Shown here: positions 1 to 11,637 of the stretch, in pieces | Layout of the letters: every line of letters begins with the position of its first letter | How positions within the stretch are numbered: position 1 is the first letter of the stretch | Assembly: GCA_020747065.1 (NCBI GenBank) | Contig: JAGMVK010000011.1 | Span: 496,001 to 560,000, forward strand | Length of the DNA stretch: 64,000 bases | From: Cadophora sp. MPI-SDFR-AT-0126 | Taxonomy: Eukaryota > Ascomycota > Leotiomycetes > Helotiales > Ploettnerulaceae | Direction of reading: 5' to 3' | The notes under the pieces: generated by a model | Databases searched by the model: none | Told to the model about the DNA's origin: nothing | The model's input: only the letters and a program-made list of their open reading frames with translations | Made by a program: the position numbers and the translations under genes

Positions 1-1580
1 GAAGCTGCGGAAAACGCGAAGGGGAGTGCAACAGTCGATGATACAGAGGCATCTGAGGCAGGCAACTCGGGGGCATTTTCCAAAATCACGTGCGCATTTG
101 TGCCTCCGAAGCCGAAACTGGACAGCATTAGATTGAAAGCAGGAAGGAGAAGAAGGGCGGCAATACCTGTTTACACTTGCTCTTCGAACTCCACTGCAAC
201 TCTTGGGCCACTCGTGTGCTTTCGTTGGAACTTCAAGGTGGTGGATGAAGGGTTCCAAGTTCGGATTCAGTGTTTCAAAGTGAAGATTCGGTGGTATTAT
301 CCCATTTTTGACCTATTTTTCGGGGAAAATATTGTTAGCTGGTTTGACCTGAAAGGATGAAAATCACAGAAGTTATTCTTTGAATTCTCCTTGTTGTAAT
401 ATTAAATGCAATGATGAGGGCCGCGAGAAAAGTATTGTCGAGAAAGCAAACATACCGCAAGACAAGCTTCCAGCATCCCGGCAATACCAGCCGCTCCTTC
501 CGAGTGACCAATGACAGTCTTTATACTTCCAACAAAAAGCTTTTCTTTGTCCAGATCCTCGGGTCGCCCAAAGAACGTGTTGTGTATTGCGGTCGCTTCA
601 TTTAAGTCTCCGACCTTTGTGCCAGTGCCGTGTGCTTGGAAATATTGCGGCCTATCTTCCGAACGGTTCAAGTCAAGCCCAGCTTTGGCATACGTCTGGC
701 GAATCAAGTTTACTTGGGCGACAGGATTCGGTACTGTGAGGCCTGTCGATCGACCACCCTGATTTACACTTGTCTCGCGTATAATACATTCAATGTGGTC
801 GCCGTCAGCGATGGCATCACTTAGCCGTTTCAGCATGACTGCTGCTATGCCCTCTCCTCGAGCATATCCATCGCCACCAGCATCCCACATTCGAGAACGA
901 CCATTAGGCGAAAGCATTTTTAGCTTACTTTCCGCAACAAACATCCGCGCGCTGAGAATGAGATTTGCACCTGCAGCCATTGCAATCCGACACTCGCCAT
1001 TCCTTAGTGTTTGGACAGCTTGATGGATCGCCACTAGACTGGAAGAACAAGCACTATCGATTGTCATTGATGGCCCGGTCCAGTCGAAGAAATAAGAAAT
1101 TCGATTTGAAAGGATGCTGCGGGCCGCCCCGGTGGCGCCGTAGGTCGGCAGGGTTTCCATGTCAGCGAATATGAGTCCAGAGTAATCATCGCACATCAGC
1201 CCTACGTAGACAGCTGTTGCCGTTCCTCGCATTTCCTCCATGGTGAGATTTGCAGCTTCCATTGCCTCAAATACCACTTCCAGAAGTTGTCGTTGTTGAG
1301 GATCCATGGACTCTGCTTCGGCGGTGGAGATATTGAAAAATTGGGAGTCGAATTGGCGAACATCTTCCGACAGGAAGTACGACTTTTGAACGTTAGAAGT
1401 GCCATGATGGAAGCCGTCCGGGTGATAGAAGCCATTGGCGTTGAATCTACTAGGTGGAATTGGAACAGAGAGCTCCTTAGGTTGAGTGAGGAGCTCCCAT
1501 AACTTCGCCGACGTGTTGGCTTGCCCAGGAAAACGGCACCCAGTACCGATTATAGCAATTGGCTCTTTGTGAGAGTCCAT
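1..1580 (-). CDS. Highly reducing type I polyketide synthase, N-terminal part (partial)
   Basis: The protein opens directly with a beta-ketoacyl synthase (KS) domain ([12 protein letters not shown] near residue 8). The catalytic triad is visible: Cys178 in DSACSSSL, His317 in QAHGTGT and His359 in VIGHSEG. The KS ends with [14 protein letters not shown], after which the gene leaves the window; acyltransferase, reductive and carrier domains must lie outside it. Model: exons 456-1580, 167-312 and 1-117, with introns 313-455 (143 nt) and 118-166 (49 nt). Reading across the first junction gives [12 protein letters not shown] and across the second SVNSFGFGG, both normal for the family. The KS resembles fungal reducing PKSs rather than fatty-acid synthase or non-reducing PKSs; this assignment is from family knowledge. 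The product is unknown. The nearest neighbour on the same strand is an MFS transporter 3.2 kb upstream. Confidence 0.95.
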
Positions 1581-4500
1581 TGCTCATCAGAGAGCATTGG
1601 CTCCAAAGTTGCCAGCTCGCGAGAAAGATTGGGCTGTGCCCCAGGAGCAGATCTAACAGTTCCAACAAAAAAAGGACGATCGCGGGTAGCAGGAGATCAA
1701 GTAGGATGTAAAAATCTGCATATATGGAATTGTGTAAAGTAGAAGGAGCTTTCAGAAGTAGAAAGCAATACATAAAGGGTAGGATGTATGCAATGGCGGG
1801 ACTCGAGGGTAGAAAAAGTGGCAGAGCGGCTTTAAGCCAAAGCTCGAGTGCCTTCATCGAGATCTAGGTAGAGCTGGATACTGACCAGCGGCTAGATAAC
1901 AGACTCAGAGACATCTATCTCACCGAGGAGCGACTCCTACGAGTCTTTTCCTACTCTAAGGCCATTCTGGGATAACTGATTTAGCCTTTTCAGGGAGGAC
2001 ATCCGCCGGGCGACAGCCTAACTGCTTCTACATGTACGAGAGCGCGGCCCTTTGACTCGAGACGGGTCCACAGTGCAGCAAAGAGTCAGTCGAGGAAACT
2101 GTAAGAGAAGTAACAAATCAAGGACTGATAGCTAGGCTTAGAGTTCGGTGATGGAGCCGGATTCTCATCGACTGGACAAGAAGAAGTGTTTGGCCCCACA
2201 AAGCTTCCCAGACATAGGTTTCTCCCGCGCTGTTCCCGCCCAGACTGAAAATAGGCGTAGCACAGTCGAAGAACATCCGCGACAGACGTTGAATCCCTCT
2301 AATTTTTAGCGTGAACTCCAGCCAAATGTGCTTTGTCAGAGGCCGAGAGGGGTAATTCTGTTGCCTATCTTGGAATAGTTGAAGAAACTCGTGAACCACG
2401 CCTTGTGTAGAAGTTGAGATGGATGAGTTCGTGTCACCATCAGACTGGCTACTGAGGGTGTGGTCTGCAGCCTAGCCTTTCCTACTCAGGTCAATCCAAG
2501 GCTATTTGCGTGGCCGCCATTCTTTGCAACTGTCATCGAACCCTTTGCTTGGAACGGCCCGCAGTCTGGCAAGACATGACCCCGCTTGCATGCATGGAGG
2601 CCATCTTTCAGCAGCGTCATGGGAACGCCGATGTGACATCGAGATACTTTAGAGTGCTTTACTCGGCTCCTTGCTTGGTTCCTGGGTCTGAGATGTGATC
2701 AATACGACGCTGATATGTAGGTCATGATGAATTGTGCCCAGTGATTGGATTGTTGCCCGGTGGAGACATCCAGTCGAGCGGTCTCTGCGAGCGACTCGAT
2801 TTGTCGTTCTATTCCAGTACCATGGTGGCATAAAGGCTTGGACGCGACAGCAGGCGTCATGGAGGGTCATCGCTGCTCGTGGTAGGTTCGTCCTAGTCGT
2901 CTCCGCGATGTCGGACTGCTTATGACTGGTGGGCAGGATCCTGACTATAATCCTGCATACTAAGTGGGATGTACCCCGGCTCGGATTAGGAAAGGCGACA
3001 ATAGCATGTAGATGGAAGTCGTCGTATGGTGTTCATGTACGTAGGGCTTTGGAGTGGAGTTGTATGGTCTTTGAAGAGGAGTTGTTGAGAAGCTGACAGA
3101 GACTAGCGGTGAGATTAACCTTTTTCCGCGTGATATTTTGATACTGCCCACTTCTCAACTTGCCCTCTTCAAATGCGAAAACCCAAAGAACCCTGGGTTT
3201 CGCATTGCATTCCAGATCTTCCCCGAGTGTCTATCCTTACTGCTTAAGTGCAAAGTCAATATTGATCCATGGAATGAATCAAACGTCCGTTGCGGCCCGG
3301 GACGGGAAGGCACGGTCAAATCGCACAGACATTTCATGGACAGGGCCTACATGCAGCTTAAAGTTCGACATGCTGGACTGCAGACAAGTGCGAGGAGATT
3401 CCCGAAAGTCTCTTTTCACATGTCCTCAGCTAGGTCCCTGTTCAGGCCAAGTCATCATCTGACCTAATGAAAGCGAATGAAGAAGGTACTTGACTCCGTC
3501 GGACTTTTGGATCTTGGCAAATAATTGTCTATTTCCAGAGACAGGGAGAAGATCCTGCTCCATGCACTTCACCAAAATTCAGACAAAATTTTCTCCTGTT
3601 GAGTATTATGACCCTTAAGCGCTCAGTTCCTAGCGGTCGAGCCATCTTTAGCCCTCCTTCTGAGGCTTGGATCAGAGTGGGGGATCCGAGGAGGGGTTCA
3701 ATATTGCCCCTCATCGAACAAACCTTATGGGCTGAGCGATAAGGGAATGTCTTAGTCTTTAAAACATAGCCTGTTAACACGCCCTGCTAAAATCATAACC
3801 ATGTGTCAATTTTCCGAGCCGCTGTCTTTTCTCTATTCGTCTAGTTGTGCGAGCAGTGTAGCGCCACGGCGGGCCTACCCTTAAACAATTGAGCCCGTCC
3901 GTTGCCCAAGGATTGTCGGTTGGGAATAAGGGCGCACATCCAAAGCAACCTCATCCGATTCATCGATATCAAGAGCTCAGTGGGGACCACCTGCAGCATA
4001 AGTGTCAGGCAAGGTCAGTTCAGCTAGCGAGCCAATGCAATGCAAGCGAGGTCAAGGAAGACGGAAATAACCTCGAGGTCCATTCAATTGGACGTGGCAT
4101 GGGCGTTGAATGCAAGTCAAAAGTGCAGCAGTGAACCCGTAATGCATTTTCTCCCCAGAATATGCTGCTGTGACCAGGCACATAAGTTTGACAGGTCAAA
4201 TATGCGTATGCAACGCGTGCAGCAGAATACCGGTGCGCTGGTTGTGCTGCATGATTTCCAGGTCGTGGAACCCGAGGTGGGACTTTTAGACGAAAATTGG
4301 GTGCTGGTCGCTCAATGTAGAAGGTCGAAATGCATCGATTCGTGCTTCTATGCACGCACGCAAATCCCCCGGCTCGGATCTGAGGGGAAATGATCAATCA
4401 CTTTCCATTGACTTGGTAAGAGGGTGCAATGAAAATCTGCAAAACAGGGCCAATGCTACCAAATGAAGGGAGGAAATGGTAACCGGGAATTGCCAATACA

Positions 4501-4814
4501 TGGATGAAATACTCGCATACCCTGAATCGTCCAAAACATGCAGGCAAGATGGCTGCGAGGAAGCGGGAATGTCACTGCGCATAGTGCAGTCAAATCGATA
4601 TTTTTGTAATAACTCAAAGCGCATTAGTTCTACGACCCAGAAATTGCTCATTTAGGGGACAAATGAACACCAGTGCTATGAAACCGGGTCTCCGAGGATC
4701 CGCAAAAGTGTCATATCTCATATATCATTTATCATCTAGTAGTGTGTCTATCTTAATTGTATGTTCTGTGCCAACACCAAACCATACTTATGTTATGCAT
4801 GCGTATGAATCAAT
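1581..4814. other. Gene-poor gap between PKS and MFS transporter
   Basis: About 3.2 kb with only short, mutually overlapping reading frames on both strands and no frame that extends over plausible introns. It must contain the PKS promoter near 1581 and the 3' end of the transporter. A short minus-strand frame near 2118-2399 has faint carrier-protein-like wording but is not convincing. No repeats or RNA genes were seen. Confidence 0.5.
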
Positions 4815-6872
4815 TCACCTCGACAATCCGCCCCTTCTCGCAGCTTCAGCTTGGAATTCGGCTTCCGCTTCTTCATCTCCGTCCAAAATAATTTCATGTC
4901 CGTCTCCCTCTCGCACCCAGTTGCTAGCAATACAGTTCAGAATAGCAATGGCACCGAGCCCCCAGAAAACTGCTCCTACAATACCATGTCGTAGACCCAC
5001 ACCGTACAAAGCCCCTGCCACTGAGGGACCAAAGGTTCTGCCTGCACTTGACAAACTCTGACCGATTCCGTGCATCGTCCCGAGCACAGATGGATGCGGC
5101 GAAGCGTTGTTGACTAGTATAGTTGTTGCAGGGAGTGCGAAGGTTCGACCAGTCACTTGCACGAAGAGGACCGCACAAAGACAAAACCAAACTAGCAAGC
5201 CATCCTTTTCGGCTGGCGGTTTCGATTTAGATGGTACGATTGACAAATACGGGACAAGCGTGTAGGCAATTGGGAAGCAGTACAAGAATATGCGCCAGCT
5301 TCTCACGGTTCCCAGTCTGGCGTTGATGATTGGGTAAATGAACAGCTGCATGGATATCCCAATGATGCCGAGGATGGCCATGGCAAAGCCGACGTCTCGA
5401 GGGGGCATCCCTAATCCGCCGGTAAAAATGAAGGGTAGACGGCGGTGAAAGCCAGGTGGGTCGGGGTGGGAAGGGTCGGCTACGGGAGTGGATAGGAAGA
5501 CGAACCAGAGCGAGTTGAACGTTCCAACGTGAGTGGCCATGAGTGTGTGCGCTACCAGTGTACAGATGACATTGTAGGTGAAGATTCTTCGGAATGGTAA
5601 CTTGTGCTTCCATCTCGGAATAGCTTTCTGCCTGGTCGGTGTGCTTGGCGTAGCGGGAGCCAATTCGACATCTGTCTCAGTTGATCTTTCGTCACCTGAG
5701 ACAGCGGTGTAGGCGTGCGAGAACTCTTGCGATTGGCGTCCCCGGAAAACCTCTGCGATCTTTCGACTACATTTCATGCCGAGATCCTCGTGGTGGCGAA
5801 TAGAGCCGAGCGTCTAAATCATCAGCGGCTTTTCTTGTGTGAAACTGGGCTGGTCCATGAATACATACCTCAGCAAGCCCGAAGAATACACCGAGGGTAG
5901 AGCAGATCAGGAAGAATGCGCTCACGATATTTGGTAATGCGTAAGGATAGTGTATGAAGAAGTTGATGTGGCCAAACGCCTCTGGATATGTTCCAGCTGG
6001 GTTTGCCAATAGTCCACCAAGTATGGGCCCAATGATGACGCCAATGTTGAAGGTCATTGGAAAAAGTAAAAAGGCTCGCGATTGATACCTTTTGACGTCA
6101 GTCACGACTTCAATCGAATGCAAGGGGTTCCTGATGCAATGGCGTGCAGGATCCACAGTGACCAACTTACTTTTTCTCCTGTACAATTTCTGAGACCATT
6201 GTCCTCATGACCCCAATATTGCCATTGCTGAGACCACCAAGCGTACGGAAGAATATTGCCTGGTAGAAACTTTTTGAGAATCCAAAGCCTAGGCACGAGA
6301 TAGCTGAACCACGAGGTTAGCTCGAGTTTTGGAACCGGTTCATACATCCAAGACTCACCTGTCCCAGATAGTCCAATCAACAATACCAACTTCCTGCCTC
6401 CTTTGTCCGAGTCTGATATTCTCCCCCACATCATCGCGGTCAGGAATTGAGCACCGGTAAAACTGCTCGCTAATAACCCGGCCTGTGTAGCAATTGTCGA
6501 GTCAGGCAATGTTTCGTCGAAGGATTTGAGTTGGTAGAACATGTATGCCTGCCATGTATCAATCATTAGCAACTGTACGCTGTAGAAATAAAGAGCGGGA
6601 CTAACCTGCAACGATGTCTGCACCAAAGGCTCTGACAGTCGTGCTAGCGTAAGAATGATCAATTGCCTCCTATGAGGCAAGGACCTCCAAGTCACTTCCT
6701 CCTCCTTCTCATTATGCACTACCTCTGGGTTTCTCCTACCAACTCCCCCTTCTGCCGCGACCTCATCCTCGTCGAGAGCAGCCAGGCGGTCGCCATCGCT
6801 ATTTGCTGGTCTGCCAGTTGACAAAGGCCCAAGTTGGCGCTCTGGGTTTCGTACTGCTTTATTGATATTCAT
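4815..6872 (-). CDS. Major facilitator superfamily transporter (ZIFL/multidrug-like)
   Basis: Five exons give a 602-residue membrane transporter: 6606-6872, 6359-6548, 6171-6303, 5869-6088 and 4815-5813, with introns of 55-82 nt. Every junction reads smoothly, for example VQTSLQ/AYMFYQ and LSGT/AISCLG. An acidic cytosolic N-terminus precedes the membrane region. The cytosolic loop WGRISDSDKGGRK after the second helix is MFS motif A-like, and SNGNIGVMRTMVSE and NIGVIIGPILGG are typical of fungal zinc-induced-facilitator-like/multidrug MFS proteins. A long charged central loop (after FGLAE) separates two six-helix halves, and the C-terminus is acidic. An in-frame GTG lies further 5' after a stop, so the first ATG (6872) was chosen. 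The substrate is unknown; export of the neighbouring PKS product is only a possibility. Confidence 0.9.
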
Positions 6873-8157
6873 CGACTTCAGCCAGGCTCGCACGGTTGCG
6901 ATTTATTACTCGTCAAGAGCCTCATGTTGAAGTGCAACTTGGAGTTGAAGCTTTTGAGAGTGGGATACGTTAATATGGGCGAATCAGAGATCGTTTCTTG
7001 GCTTTAGTGGGGTTCAGTCAGTGGCGGAGTTGCGCGGACACGGATCTCACGGAATTCCACATGCGGCATTGAGGCACGTGTGTGTTCCGACTCAGTAAGC
7101 TACTCTGTGAAAACCACATCATCCTGATGCAAGAAACGGAACGAGCTGGGAATCGAAAATCTTTCGTATTCATCGAAGGCTTTGACTTGCGAACAAACAA
7201 TGAAATAGTAGAATCAATATGAGCCCGGGCGATCGAAGGGCAGACGTGTGGAAACGGAATAGAAATTGCAGGAGAAAGGCTACCTTGACAATCGATTGAC
7301 AAAAAGAAAAGGACCCAGGTTCTTACCGTCACACCCAGGTTTGTAATAATGTTATTATCAAACGAATGTGTCGGGTTCGTAATTTAGTATGGAAAGCATA
7401 GAAGTAAGAGAAGTGAGGAAAAGGAAGGAAAAAGAAAGTCGACGAGAAGAAATGAAAAGATACGACTCCTAATTTCGCTTATGAGGTGCTAAGTTTTTGA
7501 CCCTCAGTACCATCTCTCGTACCGTCATTGCAAAAGTCAAGAACAGCAACGTTTCGCCAGCCCAATCGGAAGTCAACAATCTGAACAAAGGGGATATTCA
7601 AACATTTCGGTTGTAGAAATGTCTTACTGATATCTGTGAAGCAAAGATATCAAACATTGAACAGCAAAATGACAACACAGGAGCTCGCAGAATCCGAGGT
7701 GTCAAGTATCATCCCGGAAAAGTGTTTCGCCTATTCTGGAAGCGTAATCAAATTATCGCCATGCAACAAAGTTGAGAGTGAAAGATGTCAATGTCACGTG
7801 AAGTAAAGTAAACAAAGCGACTGGAAGCGAGCTTGGAAACGAGCTACAAGCACTCACATCTGATTCATCGCTAAACATTATGCCGCGAGGAGTAGACAAC
7901 AACTGCTCTATGTTCCTGTGCGTTCAAGTATCTAATAATATGTTGTTGAAATTCCGTAACCACCGCCTAATCTCTAGGGCATAATCTTGGCTATCCTCAC
8001 GCGGTCTTCTGTTTTACAGAAATCTGTCTATCCCTAACCGCGTCTCCTGACGGAAGAAAATTGTGATATTGCAACCTTTTATTCTATATTCAAGCTTTAA
8101 TCTCACAGGTTTCCATGCGAGTCTACTCCAGAGTCTAGCGGCAGAGGTCGTCTTCTC
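6873..8157. other. Intergenic region upstream of the MFS gene
   Basis: Contains the MFS promoter. Only short incoherent frames are seen, with AT-rich stretches around 7350-7480 and 8040-8100. No gene is supported. Confidence 0.5.
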
Positions 8158-9340
8158 TTAGTCAGCGTCTAGACCCATCCCAGCTGATTTATCTAGGACT
8201 TGATGATAGATAATCGCATGCGCAATATCGCTCCCGCGTCGAAACCATGTTTGCATCTTTATATCCTCGGTTTCAGGCGTCTTTTCATTCTGCCATTCCT
8301 CTGCCTCAAGAATTCTGACTCTAGTAATATGGCTGAACGCCGATTGTTTCTGACGTGCAAGATGAAGAAGCACTGATGGATGACAACGGCCTGGATCTGT
8401 CAATACTTCAAGAGATTGAGAAGTGACATTAGGCTACTGATCCATGAACACAGTTGCATTGAAGATTTATACTCTGCTCATCAATAACGACAGGGCAAGC
8501 GCTGAAGAGCGAGGCGAAAGGAAGCCAGAACATGGCGCAACATGTTGGCAAATACAATGCACTGCGCGGTGACTTCTTTGCAGGATCATTCTCAAAGACT
8601 ATGTCCACATTGTTCATGTACTTGTAGATTTCTTGTATGCTTAAACTCCTGGAGAGAATCAATTTTCTGATGTCCTCAGAATCACTAGGAGCTCAATATC
8701 CGCTTGTTGAAATGCAGTTTGCACCTCGGCTGGATGTTCCCATTCAATCGCAGGAGCAAAGTCTGCTTCCGTTGCCCCTCCACCCAGCATTGGCCAGAAA
8801 CTGCGTTCACTCAAAGCGACTCTTTGAAGGCATGTTGAAGAAGCTTGCTTCATCTCCGCGAGACAGAGAATCCATCCATATTCCACTTCTCCGCCTTGCT
8901 TCGTGCGAAGAATATTCGCGCCGACATCCAAAAAAATCTGCCGCAAACATTAGCTGCTATACGTCTAGCCTCCAAAGATCCAGACTGTGAGACTTTTTAA
9001 TGGGAGAGGAAGGCTTTGTGGGAGGTCCTGTCGGCGACGGGGTGGTCGGCTAGCAAACATGAGTCGCTCACGTATCTCTGAACTTTTTAGTGCTGTAAAC
9101 TCGGAGAAGTCCAATTGGCTGTCGTTGCGGACACCCCAAGAGTCCACAGGCGACAGATGCAGATGCCGAAGAGATGCCTTGAATGGAATCATCGCCCATG
9201 AAATTTGACCGGGCTGAAATTAGATCGCGCGATGTTGCGTTTCCAATGTCCAGACCAGTGATTCCAGTGAAGGCATGCCTCGTAACAAGAATGGATAAAA
9301 TGGTAAGCAGAAGCTCTGTGGGTGAATCCAAGAGTGACAT
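8158..9340 (-). pseudogene. Broken F-box family gene
   Basis: An F-box-like start (MSLLDSPTELLLTILS, from the ATG at 9338-9340) is followed, in a different frame and without a credible intron, by pieces typical of the C-terminal half of fungal F-box/LRR-like proteins. These include RHLHLSPVDSWG (about 9150), FLDVGANILR (about 8930) and IEWEHPAEVQTAFQQADI (about 8710). In-frame stops interrupt the reading at about 8970 and 8660, and the middle of the protein is missing. A further similar fragment, SVLLHLARQKQSAF, lies at 8158-8403 and may belong to it or to a second copy. The wording matches the C-terminus of the apparently intact F-box gene at 24174-25591 (WEYPLEVLKVFREAGIAL), so it looks like a deleted and frameshifted paralogue. 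An unusual splicing pattern cannot be fully excluded. Confidence 0.5.
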
Positions 9341-10160
9341 GTTTTACTGAAGAGGTTCAAAGCTGAATTTTCCACAAAGTGATCTGATCTCGACTATTGG
9401 ATTAAAGTAGTAGAATAGTGAGAGGGCAAAACTGTTGGAAGAAGGGATGGGCGTAGTCATAACCAACAAGATGTGCAGCCGAGGCAACTTGAAACACCTT
9501 GAGAGATGAATAGAGTCAATCAAAAAGAGTCGGCATCGGAACGGATAAGCAATGCTCTCAAGCTAACACCAGCGTTGGCTCAAATTGCTATTTTTCACGT
9601 CATTACCAGTTTGCGATACAGCAGTGCGACGCTGGTTAATGCAGCTGATGGCATTCCATAACAATATGTTAAGAATCGCTACAATCAAAGATCCCGCTGA
9701 AGAGGATCCGAATTATGCCCGTTTCTGGGTCTGGAAACTTCATTTCGGTGGACTGAATAATGGCGAAGGAACTTGAAGTCGGAGAAAAAACGAGCTGCGA
9801 TTGGTTAGCAGTGGAAGCTACAGAAAGCCACCGAATGACGGTGGTCAAATAGATGTTGGGAACAAACAGTTCAATCTGAACGTCCAAGCACATTTGTTTT
9901 TCAATATCTCAAGCCTGATTGTAGAGATAAAGCCGTGGAGAAAACGACGTCGCCGCAGAGTAAGCAACCCGTGCCCGGTACGAAATATTGCACCAGGAGA
10001 CCGTCGACTGAACGGCCAGTAAAAATGAATCCAGTCTGAAGACATAATACGACAGATATACAATCAGAGCACCAAAAAGGCGCGAAAAAAAGCACCAACC
10101 TACTACAGATTGACAGGATCAGATAATTATGGAGGCCATGGTGGTAAGTTCTCAATTATG
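9341..10160. other. Intergenic region between F-box remnant and TSR3
   Basis: No supported gene. Includes the presumed 3' UTR of TSR3 and AT-rich sequence around 9340-9430. Confidence 0.5.
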
Positions 10161-11339
10161 TTACCACTTCTTCGGAGCACCCACGATCGTTCGAGAGAAG
10201 ACAGCACTAGCAAGAGGTTCCTCCACCTTGCTCCTCTGTTTCGCCTTGATACCTATCCTGTCCGTAACAGGCGTAGCATCAATGATATTGTCGAACTCAT
10301 CATCATCCCCATTATCCGAATCAGGTTCAACTTCCGAATCATCCTTCAGTGGAACTGGCCGAGCTATCTTCTCCGGTTGCTTCTTGCCAGTATCTGTAGG
10401 ATTCGAGAACGGTTTGGCCGCCAGTACTCTTCTCCTCAAGTCGGCCATTTCCTCTTCATCGTCTTCGTCATCTGATATGTCGAATGGGTCTTTTTCTACT
10501 TCCGGCTCTGTGAGGTCGACCTTCTCTGGCTTCTTGCCGAGGAATATGCCGTCAATCTCTTCATCGCTGCCTTCGCCGCCTTCTTCCTCGTCTTCGTCTT
10601 CGTCCTCGTCATCTGAACTGATTGGCATACGGTGATTCGAGTTTCCTCCTTTCCACATATCTGTCTCGGGTCCATCTTCTCCATTACCTCTGCTGTCTGC
10701 GTATTCCTTCTCTAGCCTTGCCATCCAGACCTCCTCCGCCTTCTTGATTTCTGCCTCGTCCTTACACGCCGCGTATCTCTTCAGAATGGACGAATTGATC
10801 TCCAAAAACGCTTCTCCATACGAGAATGGTGCAAGGATCTGTTCCGCCCAGTCAGGATGTCCGCAGATGTAGAATGCCGCACCCAAAGCCTCCACGCAAT
10901 TGAGTCTCCAAGGCTTCCCATAATTGACACTATTCGCAGCCACCAAGTAGGGTAATAGCCTCTCACATTTCCCTCCAATCTTCGGCCAAGGTACCTCCTT
11001 TATCCTAGCCCACGAACATTCCACCACAGCAGCTCCGTATTGTTCCATGAGCTCTCGATCGGCCGGGGAGACTGTTTGCTTCGCATTTGGACTGATGATA
11101 ACTCCGGAGTGTTTCTGACCAACGTGAAGCTCTCGCATAAGTCCTTGTCTCATCAATTTCTTTCCCGAACACCGCTTTGGATCGCAGTGTCCTAAATCCC
11201 AGCATGCTGCTTTGAATGAGGGGCGAGCTGCGGGGTGTTCTGAGTCGTCATCATCGTGTCGTGGACCTTGTCTTCTGGGCGCATTGCTGTATTTCTTGCC
11301 TCCTCTTGACGAGAACCCATCTTTCTTGTGTCGTACCAT
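10161..11339 (-). CDS. TSR3: 18S rRNA aminocarboxypropyltransferase Tsr3
   Basis: Intronless, 392 residues. Tsr3 transfers the 3-amino-3-carboxypropyl group from S-adenosylmethionine to the hypermodified pseudouridine in the 18S rRNA decoding region during late 40S assembly in the cytoplasm. The N-terminal catalytic part is clear: WDLGHCDPKRCSGKKL near residues 47-62, then LSP-like SPNAKQTVSPADR, VVECSWARI, RLLPYLVAANSVNYGKP and LNCVEALGAAFYICG. The C-terminal third is a fungal acidic tail (repeated D/E and Ser-Asp blocks) ending in a basic stretch, longer than in the yeast protein. The start is the ATG at 11337-11339. The gene is divergent to GGA across a 298-bp spacer. Confidence 0.95.
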   Translation of the reverse strand: MVRHKKDGFSSRGGKKYSNAPRRQGPRHDDDDSEHPAARPSFKAACWDLGHCDPKRCSGKKLMRQGLMRELHVGQKHSGVIISPNAKQTVSPADRELMEQYGAAVVECSWARIKEVPWPKIGGKCERLLPYLVAANSVNYGKPWRLNCVEALGAAFYICGHPDWAEQILAPFSYGEAFLEINSSILKRYAACKDEAEIKKAEEVWMARLEKEYADSRGNGEDGPETDMWKGGNSNHRMPISSDDEDEDEDEEEGGEGSDEEIDGIFLGKKPEKVDLTEPEVEKDPFDISDDEDDEEEMADLRRRVLAAKPFSNPTDTGKKQPEKIARPVPLKDDSEVEPDSDNGDDDEFDNIIDATPVTDRIGIKAKQRSKVEEPLASAVFSRTIVGAPKKW

Positions 11340-11637
11340 TGCGAAGAATTATGGATCTGTGATGTTGTGCTATGTTCGTGAAAGGATGGTGGTTGTAGAA
11401 ATATAATGTTCCCCTCCAAAACTTTATCTTGAGCGGCGACAAGGTTCAGTCTCGCTTGGGCCTCGCCCGTCAGCCAAGGCTTCACTTTTGATACGAGGGT
11501 GACCACATCTGTCCAGCTTTCGTGTTCCCCCGCCATTCTCTGCGCCTCACATTCCCAACACCTCGTCGCGCGCACACCGACCCCAGCTCTCTCCTCATAT
11601 TATCCTCCGGTGGTGATAGCTATCTACGAACCTCCAG
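11340..11637. promoter_or_regulatory. Shared divergent promoter of TSR3 and GGA
   Basis: Only 298 bp separate the two start codons, which face away from each other, so both promoters and 5' UTRs must lie here. The GGA side is pyrimidine-rich (11560-11610), as is common upstream of fungal start codons. No obvious TATA box was seen. Confidence 0.6.

Noticed and set aside
1477..1857. 126-residue hydrophobic minus-strand frame overlapping the PKS start
   Set aside because: Overlaps the clear PKS N-terminus in another frame and has only compositional hydrophobicity.
2118..2399. Minus-strand frame with PIFSLGGNSAGE and FFDCATP, faintly like a carrier protein or NRPS/PKS end
   Set aside because: Motif order does not match a thiolation domain, no flanking domain is present, and the frame is closed at both ends.
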